DNA of 64,000 nt, from assembly GCA_013399855.1 (NCBI GenBank), contig VXAY01002112.1, forward strand, positions 62,001 to 126,000, written 5' to 3'. A program made the position numbers and the translations under genes. Below, piece by piece: positions 1 through 11,897 of this stretch. Position 1 is the stretch's first letter. Each line of letters starts with the position of its first letter. A model generated the notes under the pieces. That model searched no databases. It had not been told where the DNA came from and saw only the letters and a list, made by a program, of their open reading frames with translations. Source of the stretch: Oxyruncus cristatus. Lineage: Eukaryota; Chordata; Aves; Passeriformes; Cotingidae.

Positions 1-3000
1 AAAGAGGCAAAACATGTAAACCCATTTTCCAAGCCATCCCTAAAAAACTGACAGACAACAGCAAATTGGAAATCAAATATTTTATTCCTGTCAAAAAAAC
101 CCCAAAACACCACCACCCAGGAACCTTTGATGAAAATGCCACAGCTGTTCCTGCTGCAGTGAACTGCCACTATACACCACATTTCATCATTAGCACGATC
201 TAGTTAATGTAGAAACTGTTGGATGATGACTCTCACAAACTTGCCAACTCATTACAAATTTGAGGATATTGGACTAGAAACTAACACGCTTTACAACCTG
301 AAATTATATTATCAAGTGCTGCCATGTGAAGGTTGGAGTCTTCCTGTTGTACAAATGCAGGAGTTCTTGCTGTAAGTTATTCCTTTACAATGAAACATGA
401 TATCTGAAGCGTTCTATTAAAGCTAAATGTCCTTTTTTTAAAGTGTTTTTTGTTTGAATCTGTTGGCACTCCATGGATTGCAAGAAAACCCGTGTGCTTC
501 TGCCAGTTCCATCAAATCAAGAACAATTTCCAACATCACTTCTAAGAGCTATTTTAGAAGACGCTTGATCCCACTGAAGCCACACTGATGGAAGGAGTAG
601 GCAAAGTGACAGATGTAAAACTTATTGTTCTCCCTTCTTCCTCCTCTTTTGAGCTGCAATTTACCACTCAGCTAATAAATAGACACGAGTTAAAATTAAA
701 AACTGATGTTCATGTGCTTATCTATCCCACCCCCATCCTGTAACAGCTGCAGAGTTTCCTCCTCCACCCTGCCACGTTCTTGCTGTGGTTTTTAGAGCTA
801 CACACTTTTCATACCTATCGTGGGTAGAACCTCAGTGAGGCAAATAATTAATCCTTGGGGGTCATGGCAGTATCTGAAAAATGCATCCACCAGGAGCCCC
901 CCAGGAGGTGACTGGCTGGTTGAGACACCCCCCCCAGCACTGGAAGCACCCAGAGAACAGGAGCTTCTCTAAACAAATGCGGTGTGTTTTCCCCCTGCAA
1001 ACCAGTTCTTTGGCTCACTGCCATCAGATCCTCGTTGTACAGCCCTCACTTGCGTTTATCTGGTTTGCCAAAATGCTAAATATTATTGCAGTGAGATGCT
1101 TTCAATGGAGTTTATTAGAACAACCTAAGAAAGAGCTCCGGTTTTTGCCATTTAACTACCTGAGGCAGCTACAGTTTCAGACAAAGGCCTCCACCTGCCC
1201 ATAATGTTTCACCCTCAGATGTGTCCCTCTGCTTCTCCAAGAGCCTCCTGCTGGACACATCTGTCCAGAGGGACAGAGACACGTTCCAGGTTCTCCCTTC
1301 AACCTGGAGGGAAGGGACATGCCCAAACCACCAAGCCGTGGGGCATTACTGGTTTGGAAAACAGACTGCCCTGGTGATGGGTGTCTTACAGACACACCTC
1401 AAGGTCTGGTGAAGCTCCACTTCCAGAAAAATATCTCTTATCCCAGTGTTAGCCCACATCAGCCCCCACCTTTGCTGAGCTGGCTGCCTGGGTACCTCCC
1501 CCTGAAGTGATCGGAGCTTCAAAACAAAGATTCAGTGCTCCAGACTTCTCATCTGCCCGTGAATTCCCTGCACACCCCAATCAAAGGACACACAGACACC
1601 CTTCAGGATCCTTTTGAAGGTGGGCACAGCACAGCAGTGGCTGCAGGATTCAAAAGCCAGAGGCAACAAAAAGCAAAGAGCTTGGAGCAGCTCGAACAAA
1701 CAAGATCTGGTGTTCTCTGTATCCAACCCCCCCGTATTTTTTATGCAGAGGTGAAGTCCCCAACTCTTCACCTCCCCAACAGAGAGACTCTGTGCAGTCA
1801 GAACTCTACCATCTCTCTGAATTTCATGTGCCTGGTTGCCTGACACCTGTTTCCAAAGGCAAGCCAGAATTTTGAATATTCTTGCTGCTGCCTGGCAGCT
1901 GGGCCAGTTCTCAGATATATCAAGCTGCTGGCTCAAAGCAGCACAGCACTTGTGGTGCCCATCAGCACCCTGGCAATCAGCACTGCACTCCACTCACGTT
2001 GTGGGAGGCTCTTCCAGTGCAAGTTTCTCCTCTTAAATCACAGGTGCCTCAGGCAATCAAAAAAGATTTCCCAAATGGCCCTCCCAAAATCCGACACCTG
2101 AAGAACACGTGTTAAAGCTGAGCTCCTCCCCTACAGCAGTACTACTCTGACCTTTAATATCAAAATAAAAATCAGTGCATCCAACAAGACAATCTCTGCT
2201 AAAAGGCTGGTTTAAGTCCTCATTACACGTGTGCTTCAGCCCTGAACCATGGGAACAGCATCCAGTGCTCCAGGACCACAGTGTTTAAGTGTACGCCTTC
2301 CCCAAGCCCTAGTTTTTCATGATAACCAGAAACGTTCCACACAGGAGGCAAGAGGGAATGTTGTAAAAACGTCTGTGTGATTAAATGCCTCTTGTGAACC
2401 TTCATGGCAGGGGAATACCACGACCTAAGACCATCTGCACCATGTCAGAGAGTTAAATGACTGATAAGATGACAGGAATCTCTGTGGTGAATCAAGTTTA
2501 TGCCAGGAGTGAGTTTAGAGGCTCACTGGTGAAACAACTGGCTGTGAAGAGCCACTTGGCATTGGGCTGTGAGCCCATTACCCAAAATCACTTCCCCCAG
2601 TTCATCCTGTGTGACTGGAGAGGTTTAATGGAAGACAGGCTGCCTCTCATGGCTGCTCATTGACAGTAGCTGATGTTTCCCAGCACGGCTCTTCTCTCTA
2701 GGCTCATAAAAAAATAACAGAAAACAGCTACAGATCTAAAGAAAAGGCTCCTCAGTTATTTGAGGGCAGATTTTCGAAGCTAAAAATGCATTTCAGTATA
2801 CAGTGGCACTCCCAAGAAGTTCCCTGTGCAGGTAAAGGATCTGTCTGCCACCAAAAACCGGGCAGCGGGAAGCACTAACCATGACTTGCAATGCCACAAG
2901 ATCCAACTTTTACACTTCACATTCCCACTACTTATGGGGCCAGATTTCTGCCAAAGCTCGTTGAACACATTTTCAGACAAATATCCCTGAGGAAGAAGTG

Positions 3001-3119
3001 TAGTGTTTTTCTGTAGAAAAACAGTTAATTTTCCCCTTTGAAAAAACCAAAAGTTAGCTGCTAGAAAATAGAAAAATACTACAGGTGGATGAATTACTGC
3101 TTCCTCCACCAGGAGACTG

Positions 3120-3320
3120 GTAATCATGGAATGATTTGGGTTGGAAAGGACCTTGAAGATCACCCAGTCCCACCCCTCTGCCACGGGCAGGGACGCCTTC
3201 CACCAGCCCAGGTTGCTTCAAGCCCCGTCCAACCTGGCCTTGGACACTTCCAGGGATCCAGGGACAGCCACAGCTTCTCTGAGGAACCTGTTCCACCACT
3301 CTCCTATCATAAATCATCGT
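3120..3320 (-). mobile_element. CR1 LINE 3' fragment
   Basis: Shows the complement of the bird CR1 3' end (aatgatttgggttggaaaggacc) and the ccttccaccagcccaggttg box. Confidence 0.88.
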
Positions 3321-5159
3321 AATCACTGCCCATGAGTTAGTTTTGCACGAAGCCGTACAATAAGAACCCATGCAAAGTCTCAGCAAATAAGTCTGAGAGA
3401 GATCAAAGCTCCTGCAACCACGTTTCAAGCACTGCTCAAATCCTGACAATCGTTATCATCAAGTAAAAAAACCCTTCCCACCATCCCAGCACCCTTGTGT
3501 TTGGGATAATCTTTAGATGGCTCTAATTGAGCCTCTTTGCAATCACGCTGTCCACAGATTTTTTTTTTTTTTTTAGCAGATTAAGCCAAAGAAAATAAAA
3601 ATATCTTTCAGTTACAGCATTAGAGGCTAAATCCACTAAGACCCCCATGCCAGCAAACAGCTGTCTAAGGAGCTTTCTGCTCCTGCGGGTTTTTTTTTTT
3701 TTGCTTCATTTTTTTAACAACAGCCTTTTGCAGAGAGGTTTGGGGTGGTCTAGTTGCTTCCATCTGCTTTTTAGCAGATCTTGCTGTCAGCTGTTACTCC
3801 AAAGGGCAGTAACAGCATGAGGCTTTTCTTCACTGAGTGATAAACTCCCCAATACTGGCAGCTGAATGACAGGGGCACCGAAGACACCGAGCACAGCGCT
3901 GAGTGTCACAGCTCTGCACCAAAGAAACATCTCCCAGCTCCAAGGGTTTGCTAGGAATAGTGCTCTGGGAGGCACAAGGAGATGCACTATGAATAGAGAA
4001 CTCCCGTGCTGGTAGTAGGGAGGATCTTCATGTTCACTGAGTCTTTTAAAACTCAAAGGGCAAGGAATCTAATTCAAATTATGAAAGGGAGTTACTGAAC
4101 AAATACAAGCCAGCACAAAAGCTGTAACAAGAATGCCTTAGATAGTTATAATATGTACAGCAGCACCATCCAAACATTACTCCTCTCTTGAAGATTTCTT
4201 CCCAAATTATATATTTAGGCAGAATAGTGTTGCTGCATCTCACAGCGTCCTTCAGCTGGACTGGGGAGTCAAAGTAACAGTGACTGAAACAAAAGAAGCA
4301 ACAAAAATCCTCGACCCCACACTGCCTGAACTCCATCCAGCTGATATAAATACAGGCAGCAGCAGAGGAGAGGTCACGGAGAGCCCAGTGCACCACACCT
4401 GGGCTGCCTGATCCCTGCAAAGCACTGGGAGGATTTCCTCTGCTCTCCCCTCTTGGCATGACCTGGAAGCCAAGATTTAAGCTGCTCCTCATAAATCCCT
4501 GCACCAGGAACATGCCACTCCACTGCTTTTCATCTTGGGTTTGCACCTCGTGTACAAAACCACAGCTGAGTGTAACCCCTGCACAGCAACGAGGCACAGC
4601 TGATTTGGTGTCACTCTTAATTTTTGCTGCTGAGGAAGAAAAATCCCATTTAACAGAGTAGAAGGTCTTTTGTAACAGCAAAGAGCCTCCAAAAAATAGG
4701 TGCCGGGTAAGGCATAGCTCCTGGTACATCTGCTGATTCCCAAAGAATGAGCTGCACTAAGGAAAGAAGGATCTGCCAGCTGAACCTGCCTAGCACTTCA
4801 CTGACTACACCATCCAGGAGTCATCCTGCCTGATAACACTTCCCACTAAGAAAATTCTAGTTTGAACTTTGCCAGTGAGAGAGAAAAGAGAAAAAAGAAA
4901 GGGAAAAAAAAAAAAAGGAAAACCCACAAGTGCAAATTCTCAGCTTATTTATTTACAAACAGACAAGTGATCCTTACATGTCCGGCACTATTTACATTTT
5001 TCCCCCCCTCAATTGTAATCCTTCCCAGGACACCACTTGTAAAGTTTACATCATCATTCCAACCACAAACAGGGCGGGTTTTTTTCCATGAGCTCCAGCA
5101 GGCAACTTTCCCACAACTTACTAAATCCTTTTTTTTTTTTTTTATCCCCAAAGGAAAGC

Positions 5160-5222
5160 ATTAGATAGATAAATAAATAGATGGATAGGAAAGCATTAGA
5201 TGGATAGATAGACAGATCGATC
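5160..5222. repeat. GATA/AAAT simple repeat
   Basis: Imperfect tetranucleotide units (taga, tgga, aata), with the phrase ggaaagcatta repeated on both sides. Confidence 0.8.
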
Positions 5223-5241
5223 TAACATTCCAGGAGATCCT

Positions 5242-5353
5242 TTCCATCATTTTTCTGAATGGTTAATTAAAGCAAAACTTTGGCAAGTGGGCTGTTGTGC
5301 TCCAGCATCCGCCTTTTGAAGGAGCACCATTACTCTATTTAGGAATACACACA
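5242..5353 (+). repeat. Direct repeat, copy A
   Basis: Starts ttccatcatttttctgaatg and is about 90 percent identical by eye to 6404-6513. The copies are 1.16 kb apart, in the same orientation, one on each side of the PCP4 CpG island. Confidence 0.88.
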
Positions 5354-5518
5354 CATATACATATATATATGTGAAATTATTAGTGGGTTGTAACTAAACG
5401 ACTCTCCACTGCGTGCCTGGTCCTTCAAACGGCAAAATACCTCCTCGCTTCATTCTTTGCAGGCACACACACACCTGTGGAGATCTATTTATTAGGGTTT
5501 AAAAGGATCTGGTTACTA

Positions 5519-6018
5519 CAGCCCCGCACCAAGCCCAGCGGGACATCGCGCGGGAAGCGCAGCGGAGCCTCCCCGCGTTCCTCGGGGATGCCCCCGCCGC
5601 TGCCCGGCCGCCCGGGGGGAAGCGAAGGTGACATCCCCCCTCCGCGGAGCTACGGCAGCCCCGCGTCCCGCGTCCCCCGCCCCTGCCGGCCGCGCTCACC
5701 TCGCTCATGTCGCGACAGTCGCGGTCCCTCCGGCGCTCGGCGCTCCCGCCGCCCCGCGATGCGCGTTAAGAAGCGGCGCCGCGCGCCCGGCCCGGCCCGC
5801 GCCGGCCAATCAGCGGCGAGCCCGCGAGCGCCCCACCCAATCCCGAGCCCCTGCATCCCGAGGGCGCGCGGCGCCCCCTGGCGGCCGCGGCGGCGCTCGG
5901 TCCCCTGGCGATGCCGCCGCCTCATCCTTGTCTGCCCCGTTCCCTTCCTCCTCCTCCCCGGCCGGGCTCCTGCTGCGGGAGCCGCGGGGGGGGGCTCGTA
6001 CGGGTCGACAAGAGCGGG
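5519..6018 (-). promoter_or_regulatory. PCP4: CpG island and likely PCP4 promoter
   Basis: About 500 bp of very GC- and CpG-rich sequence, sharply different from the AT-rich flanks. On the gene strand, 100-130 nt above the ATG, there are two inverted CCAAT boxes (CCAATCAGCGG at about 5807 and CCAATCCCG at about 5836 on the plus strand), suited to NF-Y. No clear TATA box is visible. Open frames here, up to 194 codons, are by-products of GC richness. Confidence 0.75.
5700..5708 (-). CDS. PCP4: PCP4 first coding exon (MSE), partial gene
   Basis: Inside a CpG island the minus strand reads gcgacATGAGCGAG followed at once by donor gtgagcgc, so the exon codes for Met-Ser-Glu and ends in phase 0. 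PCP4 (PEP-19), a small IQ-motif protein that tunes calcium exchange on calmodulin in neurons, begins MSE-RQ, and its paralogue PCP4L1 also begins MSE. The position supports this: in human 21q22.2 PCP4 lies just downstream of IGSF5 on the same strand, as here. I searched 1-5699 by eye for the RQGAG...KDKTSGEN exon and the DIDMDAPETE/IQ exon and found neither, so they lie beyond the left edge. Only three residues are visible, so identity rests mainly on synteny and the CpG island. Confidence 0.68.
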
Positions 6019-6318
6019 TGCAAGCGGTGCTGTGGAAAGGGGCAGTGTCTGGGGACAATAGAAGGCAATACCACTGGAGATTTTGAGAGGGGAATCTGCC
6101 CCTCTGCCCCCTCAGGGGAGACCCCCCTGCAGAGCTGCCTCCAACCCTGGGGAACCGGCACAGGAAGGACAAGGAGCTATTAAATGAGTCCAGAAGAGGC
6201 ACCGAGATGATCAGAGGGCTGGAGCAGCTCTGCTGGGAGGAAAGGCTGGGAGAGCTGGGATTGTTCAGCCTGGAGAAGAGAAGCTTTGGGGTGACCTGAT
6301 TGTGGCCTTCCAGGACTT
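6019..6318 (+). mobile_element. CR1 LINE fragment beside the CpG island
   Basis: Encodes the decayed C-terminal end of the CR1 reverse transcriptase: the pattern ...[15 protein letters not shown] followed by the gtggccttcca box. Its 5' part closely matches 28885-28990, showing both derive from one CR1 family. The 3' tail is missing. Confidence 0.8.
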
Positions 6319-6403
6319 GCTTTGCTCTTCATTGCATCAGTCTTGCTGCCATTCTTGTTAAAATATACAGCATTTCTTCCATGGACCCATGGAAAACAGT
6401 CGG

Positions 6404-6513
6404 TTCCATCATTTTTCTGAATGGTTAATTAAAGCCAAACTTTGGGAAGTGCTGTTGTGCTCCAGCATCCGTCTTTTGATGGAGCAGCATTCCTATATTT
6501 GGCAAAACACACT
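6404..6513 (+). repeat. Direct repeat, copy B
   Basis: Second copy of the 110-bp unit at 5242-5353, differing by scattered substitutions and a 2-bp gap. It is not CR1-like. Confidence 0.88.
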
Positions 6514-6739
6514 CAGATGCTCTGACTCATGTATCTGTGAAGAAATATATGTTCAATTAGCTCTGGGAATGTGTTTAACTCCCTCATATTTTTCTCAGAT
6601 CAATAAAAAATTTAACATACCATTTTGGAGAAGTTTGACAAGCCCTTCCCCTTCTAGGGATTACCTTGCAGCAGCCTCTTCTCTTCACCACTATCTGTCC
6701 TCAGGGCCAGTATTTATAGAGGCAGTAAAATAAATTTGG

Positions 6740-7396
6740 TGAGAAACCTCCTTCCCCTCTGAGCTGCAGGGACAGGGTGGGCTGGGCTCCTTCACCTGAG
6801 TATGAGGAGGCTCCACAGGCAGTGGAACGAGGGATGTGTATCCTGGGATGCTGCCCAGATGTGTAAAGATGGGATCAAGAAGGGTAAGGCACAGTTGGAG
6901 CTGAATTTGGCAAGGGATGTGAAGAATAATGAGAAGGGCTTCCATGGCTGCATTGGCCAGAAGAGGAAGAGGAAATAAAATTTACCCTCACGGGAAATGA
7001 AACAGGAAAGCTGGCGGCAGTCAGGCACTGAACACATTTTTTGCCTCAGTTTTCCGTAATAATCTCTCATCCCACATCTGCTGATCCCCTAAACATCCAG
7101 TCAGAGACTGGGACAATTAAGTTCCATCAAAAGTGAAGATCAGGTTCTAGACCACCTGAGGAACCTGTACACACACAAGATCCCGAGAATGACAAGATGC
7201 ATTCATGAGGGAGTTGGCTGATGGAGTTCCCAAGCCTTTCTCCATGATATTTGACAAGTCATGGCAGTCTGGAGATGTCCCCAGTGACTGGAGAAAGAGA
7301 ACATCACTCCCATTTTTTACCAGGGCCTGCCCAGACTTATGGACATGGGGTATGAGGCAGAAAAGGAGCTCTACCTTTTATGAATCTCAAGCCTGA
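6740..7396 (+). mobile_element. CR1 LINE, decayed central ORF2 region
   Basis: Frames contain remnants of CR1 ORF2: a conserved DNA segment (gaatttggcaagggatgtga) upstream of the RT, and FDKSWQSGDVPSDWR, which is RT region 1. Stops and frameshifts break it, so it is dead. Confidence 0.75.
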
Positions 7397-9214
7397 ACAA
7401 AGTTTCCCCCCTTTTTATTTCCTTTTTTTTTTTTTTTTGAGGCTTCTCCAACTTATCGGTGATAACAAAAGAAGGGTAAGACTCATTTAAAATATAATCT
7501 TTGTCCCTCTTTCATTAAACTGTTATTCTCAGGACCTCCACCAGCATCTGGAACTCTTTAAAATCGACTTTGGTTGTCCCAGTTTTTGCTGTGAGTGGGT
7601 CAAGTTGGGCCATGAGCACAGGAAGAGTTCATTGCATGAGTAGCTTCAGGAGCTCCAGTGTAAGGACCCAAAGTAAAGATGATGAAGTTTAGCCCCTGAA
7701 GAAGTTGTGTTTTATGTGACAACATTTCCCAGGGAAAAATAACCGTGGGTGTGTTGCATTAGCATTCATACTCTGACAGGAGTGCCACTGGTCTGTCAGC
7801 TTATGGGTACAAGGCACAATGCAAACATAAATTATTAACAGAGCATTTCTGATCAAAGGGCTCCCAACCACATGGTAAGAGACACAGAATGCTGAGAGAA
7901 AATCTTTTCAGTTCCCTTTGACACTGAGAGGCGTAGTGTTGGTCTCGCTCTTCATCAGCAAAATAAATGCATCAAATCCAGGAAGAAAACCTCCTGGTGA
8001 AAATTCAGTCTGTGTGTGCTCCCAGGAGAAGGTTGGCAGAGAAGGCTCCTTGCTCCAGAGGCTGCAGGAGAACAGGCAAAGTCTTTATTTTCTGGCCTCT
8101 TTGGAGGAGGTCACAACTTCCAAGAGAGGCACACCCAGAGGTCCAGGGCATCCAGCCCTGTGCTATCGTGGCAGAGCCACCCACTGCAGGACATCCCTGC
8201 GGTCCCTGTGGGCAGGATTGATGTGAGCTGGCATTTTGAGGGGTGAGCTGCCCAGATTAGCCACTGGAAGAAGGGGAGGAAGGCTGAAATCCCTCCCTTT
8301 TTAGGCCACTCATCGTGTCCATAGCAGCTGCCACTCTTTTCAAACACAGTACCAGGACTGGTGTCTCTTCTAGATCAACAAAGGTGATGGCAGTGCCCTG
8401 CATGCAATGACTCTGCTCTGAGGACAACCTGTATATTTTCTAGTGAGCAGTCACATTATAAGATGCATAACCTGCCCTCAGACAGGTTTCTGAGTGAGCA
8501 CAGGACTCCCCTCTCCCCAGGGAAAGCCCTTGGTCCACAGGTATGCATCTGTTCTCTCTCTCTCCCTCTGAATCTTGCTCCCTGCAAGAGCTTAACAGCT
8601 CTTGAATGTACAAAAGCAGACACACAGATACCTCCTAAACTTGAGTGCAATCAGCTTAGTTGGACAAATCTCGAGTTCTGGAAATGCAGCAGCAACTTGA
8701 GCTTTCCAAAAGGATCTTACAATAAAGGTAACCCTAGTATTTTTTTTATTTATACCCTATCATTTATGCTGTGTGATGGCAGCACATTTTAGTTTCGAGG
8801 CACCCCCTTTCTAACCTGTGACAATCCCTCAGCTTAAAGGTGGCCCAAAGTTCTGCCTTTACTTAAGTGCACAGCTAAGCAGTGGCACTCCTAAAGTGGA
8901 GAAAATGTTCTAAGCAATCTATTTTCAAGAACTGTTATGCACTCAAAATTGACTATTAAAATGCCACCGTCTTATTCATCACATCTGCGCTCGGTGTGTG
9001 TTCAATCTTGTCTGCTGGCATATGACTGCAATTTTACTGCCTTTTACTCCCACTTACCTGAGAGATGCAGCACAGAGAAGAGCATCTGAGCTGGGTCTTG
9101 AAGCAAAAAGTCTCTCAGGCTTTCAAAGAGTTTCGCCTGTGTAAAGGGGCCGAAGATGGCTCTTCTCTGCAATACTGAGCAATCTGTAATTGAAGAACAT
9201 GTTTTAGGACCATG
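7397..9214. other. Intergenic, no feature seen
   Basis: Unique sequence between two CR1 elements, with a T18 run near 7420. No exon recognised. Confidence 0.6.
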
Positions 9215-9985
9215 TCATCACAGAATGGTTTGGGTTGGAAGGGATCTTAAAGATCATCTCATTCCAACCCCCTGCCATGGGCAAGGACACCTTCCACCAG
9301 CCCAGGTTGCTCCAAGCCCTGTCCAACTTGGCCTTGGATGCTTCCAGGGATCCAGAGGCAGCCACAGCTTCTCTGGGCAGCCTGTGCCAAGGCCTCACCA
9401 CCCTCACAGACAAGAATTTTATTCCTAATATCTAATCTAAACCTACTATCCAGCTTAAGGCCGTTGTCCCTTGTCCTCTCATTCCATGCCCTAGTGAGAA
9501 GTCCCTCTCCAGCCTCCTTGCACTGGAGGAGACAGTGGACAGACACTGGAAGAGCATCTAAGGTCCCTCCAGAGCCTTCTCTTCTCCAGGCTGAACACAC
9601 CCAGCTCCCCCAGCTTGTCTCCCAGCAGAGCTGCTCCATCCCTCTCATCATCTTGGTGCCTCCTCTGGACTCTCTCCAGCAGCTCCATGTCCTTCCTGTG
9701 TTGGGAACCCCAGGGCTGGAGGCAGCTCTGCGGGGGGGGGTCTCCCAAGAGCAGATTAGAGCGGGACAATCCCCTCCCTCGACCTGCTGGTCGCATCTTT
9801 TTGGATGCAGCCCAGGACATGGCTGTCCTTCTGGACTGCAGATGCTCACTGCCAAGTCATGTTGAGCTTTTAGTCCACAAACACCCCCCAGTTTTTCTCC
9901 CCAGGCCTGTTGTCAATCCATTCCCCTCTCAGCCTGTCCTTGTGCTTGGGTTTGCTCCCACCCAGGTGCAGGACCTTGCAGTTGT
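9215..9985 (-). mobile_element. CR1 LINE, 770-bp 3' portion
   Basis: Runs from the 3' end near 9219 through the RT C-terminus ([10 protein letters not shown] and FSLEKRRL remnants on the minus strand) to about 9985, where a second CR1 begins. Confidence 0.88.
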
Positions 9986-10225
9986 TGCAGTTGTTCCTTG
10001 GACGCCTTCAGGGATGGGAACTCCACCAACTCCCTGGGCAGCCCCTTCAATGCTTAACAACCCTTTCAGTGAAGAAATTTTTTTCTGATGTCCAAACTGA
10101 GCCTCCCCTGGCACAGCTTGAGGCCGTTTTCTCTTGTCCTGTTGTTTTTTCCCTGGGAGAAGAGACCAAACCCCACCTGGCTACAACCTCCTTTCAGGTG
10201 GTAACAGTGCAGGGCAAGATCTCTC
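9986..10225 (-). mobile_element. Second CR1 fragment, joined to the first
   Basis: Repeats the 3' portion of CR1 again (ctccctgggcagccccttca, then the gatgtccaaactgagcctcc box) directly after 9215-9985, so it is a separate copy of a different subfamily. Confidence 0.78.
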
Positions 10226-11897
10226 CCTAGGCTGCTGTATTTTCTGCACAAAATTTGCTTCAAATCAAGTCAAACCAAACCCAAAAAGAACAAAATGAAA
10301 ATATGGCTGTGCCTTGAAAGGTGTTCCATATTCCATCAGAGCAGAACTGCTCTGTTTGGTAGGATGTATTTGAATTTTGACTGCAAGAACTGAAGTTTCC
10401 CAGCGCCTGAAATTGGTACAGCGAAGTGAAACCTCTGCCTCTGCCTCTTGCTGGTTTTGCACTCCATGAATTTTTAAAGAGGAGGAATGATTTCACACAA
10501 GCTTTCTGTGAAATAAAAAAGTCTGCGTTGCAGCTGAAATCAAGGCTGTTGATCTCCAACGGGAAGCTTTTGTTTTGGAGAGAAGTGTGCCTCTGAATAA
10601 TGGAAAACAGGAGAGGATCTGGAACACAACCTTAATTACAGAGCATACGCTGTGATTACAGGCTTTGGTTTGCTCCTTGATAGTAAGAGACTTAACAAGC
10701 ATAGTCCTGGATGCTGTGTGACTGGTCATATCACACATATCAGCTGATTTGCCCAAGAAAATAAATTTAAAAAGCCATTTTCCACAGGCTCCCATCAGTA
10801 TAACCTCTTACCTCTTAATTAAGAAGCCAGTGGCTGTGAGTAGTTAATCAACAAAATACCTTTGAAGATCTGGGCCTTGGGGCCCTTGTTGCAATCTAAC
10901 CTGTGTTCCCATGGGAGAGAAGTGAGTCAAGGGTTCCAACTAAATCTTATCGCTGTCTGTGTCCCAAAAAAATCAAATGTAATTTGAAAAATCGAGTCTT
11001 TTCTCAGGAGAGTTCCATGACATGCTGTACAGCGTGATTCATCTTCCATCCCCAAAAAAAACCCCACAACCTGAAAACCCGACACCCAAATATACGTCAA
11101 TTCTTCAGTCTGGCCAAAGAATTTTGATGGCTGTAGTACAGAGATGTGTCTTTAACTTTGGTGCAGAGAAAGCAAACTTTAAGCCAAATTCCCTGCCCTT
11201 TTCAAAGCCTGAAAACGTTCTGGGGTTTGACTCCCTGACTGGCCCAGCTCTGCAGAAACCAGGGGATGAGATGTGTAACATTCAGATGTTACCTGCTGGC
11301 AGTTAACTTCTTAATTAACAGGTAAAAAGACATCATAATTATCAGTTAACAATTTTCAATCTCTGTACAGACAAAGGAATTAATGTGATTTCAAGGATCC
11401 TCAATTATATATGGAGAGATAAGGAAGTTTAAAGTGTATTCGTTCCCTTACTTTACTTCAGTAAAAGGAAATTAAGCAGGGAAATTAGGGTTAATGGTAG
11501 ATTTTCAGGGAGACTCTTCCCGTTTGGTGCAGTCCCTAAATCCTTATTCGGTGCAGATAATGGATTTGGAAGGCTCCAAAAGGGCTGAGGTAACATCCTT
11601 GCCATTAATAACCTCTGGAGGACCTCAGGACTTCCCTCCTACTCCCGCTGCAGAAAGTGGGTTTGGCCAAAAATGAAGGGTGGTGCTCTAAGATCCCTTC
11701 CACCACTCACCTCCCAGAGTGCTCCTGGGACTGCTGGAGCTGCTGGGTTGTTATTTCTTGGTCTCTGTAACAGCATAAAGCTGAAATTCAGAAGAATTTC
11801 TGTCCTGTTCACTTTTCGTCTTTAGGCAGAGCAGAGGCCCCAAAAACAACCTCTGCTCTTTGTGTCCCAGCAGTCCCAAATTTTGCCAGACATTTTA
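10226..11897. other. Intergenic, no feature seen
   Basis: AT-rich unique DNA upstream of the polypurine array; no gene or repeat recognised. Confidence 0.6.

Larger units (their letters stand above)
1..5699 (-). other. PCP4: PCP4 intron 1, 5' part
   Basis: If 5700-5708 is PCP4 exon 1, this stretch is the beginning of its first intron. It holds one CR1 fragment (3120-3320), a GATA-type repeat (5160-5222), half of a 110-bp direct repeat (5242-5353) and short T and A runs. The remainder, including 1-3119 and 3321-5159, shows no gene. Confidence 0.6.

Noticed and set aside
4079..4729. 216-codon minus-strand frame
   Set aside because: No recognisable domain, no splice support, ordinary AT-rich sequence; chance frame.
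1..5699. PCP4 exons 2 and 3
   Set aside because: Looked for the DIDMDAPETE and IQ-motif coding sequence on the minus strand and did not find it.
5477..6086. Frames of 194 and 152 codons on the plus strand
   Set aside because: GC-rich CpG island depleted of stop codons; Arg/Pro/Ala composition and no domain.
9259..9865. Frames of 198 and 175 codons
   Set aside because: Both lie in CR1; one is the decayed RT end, the other its antisense.
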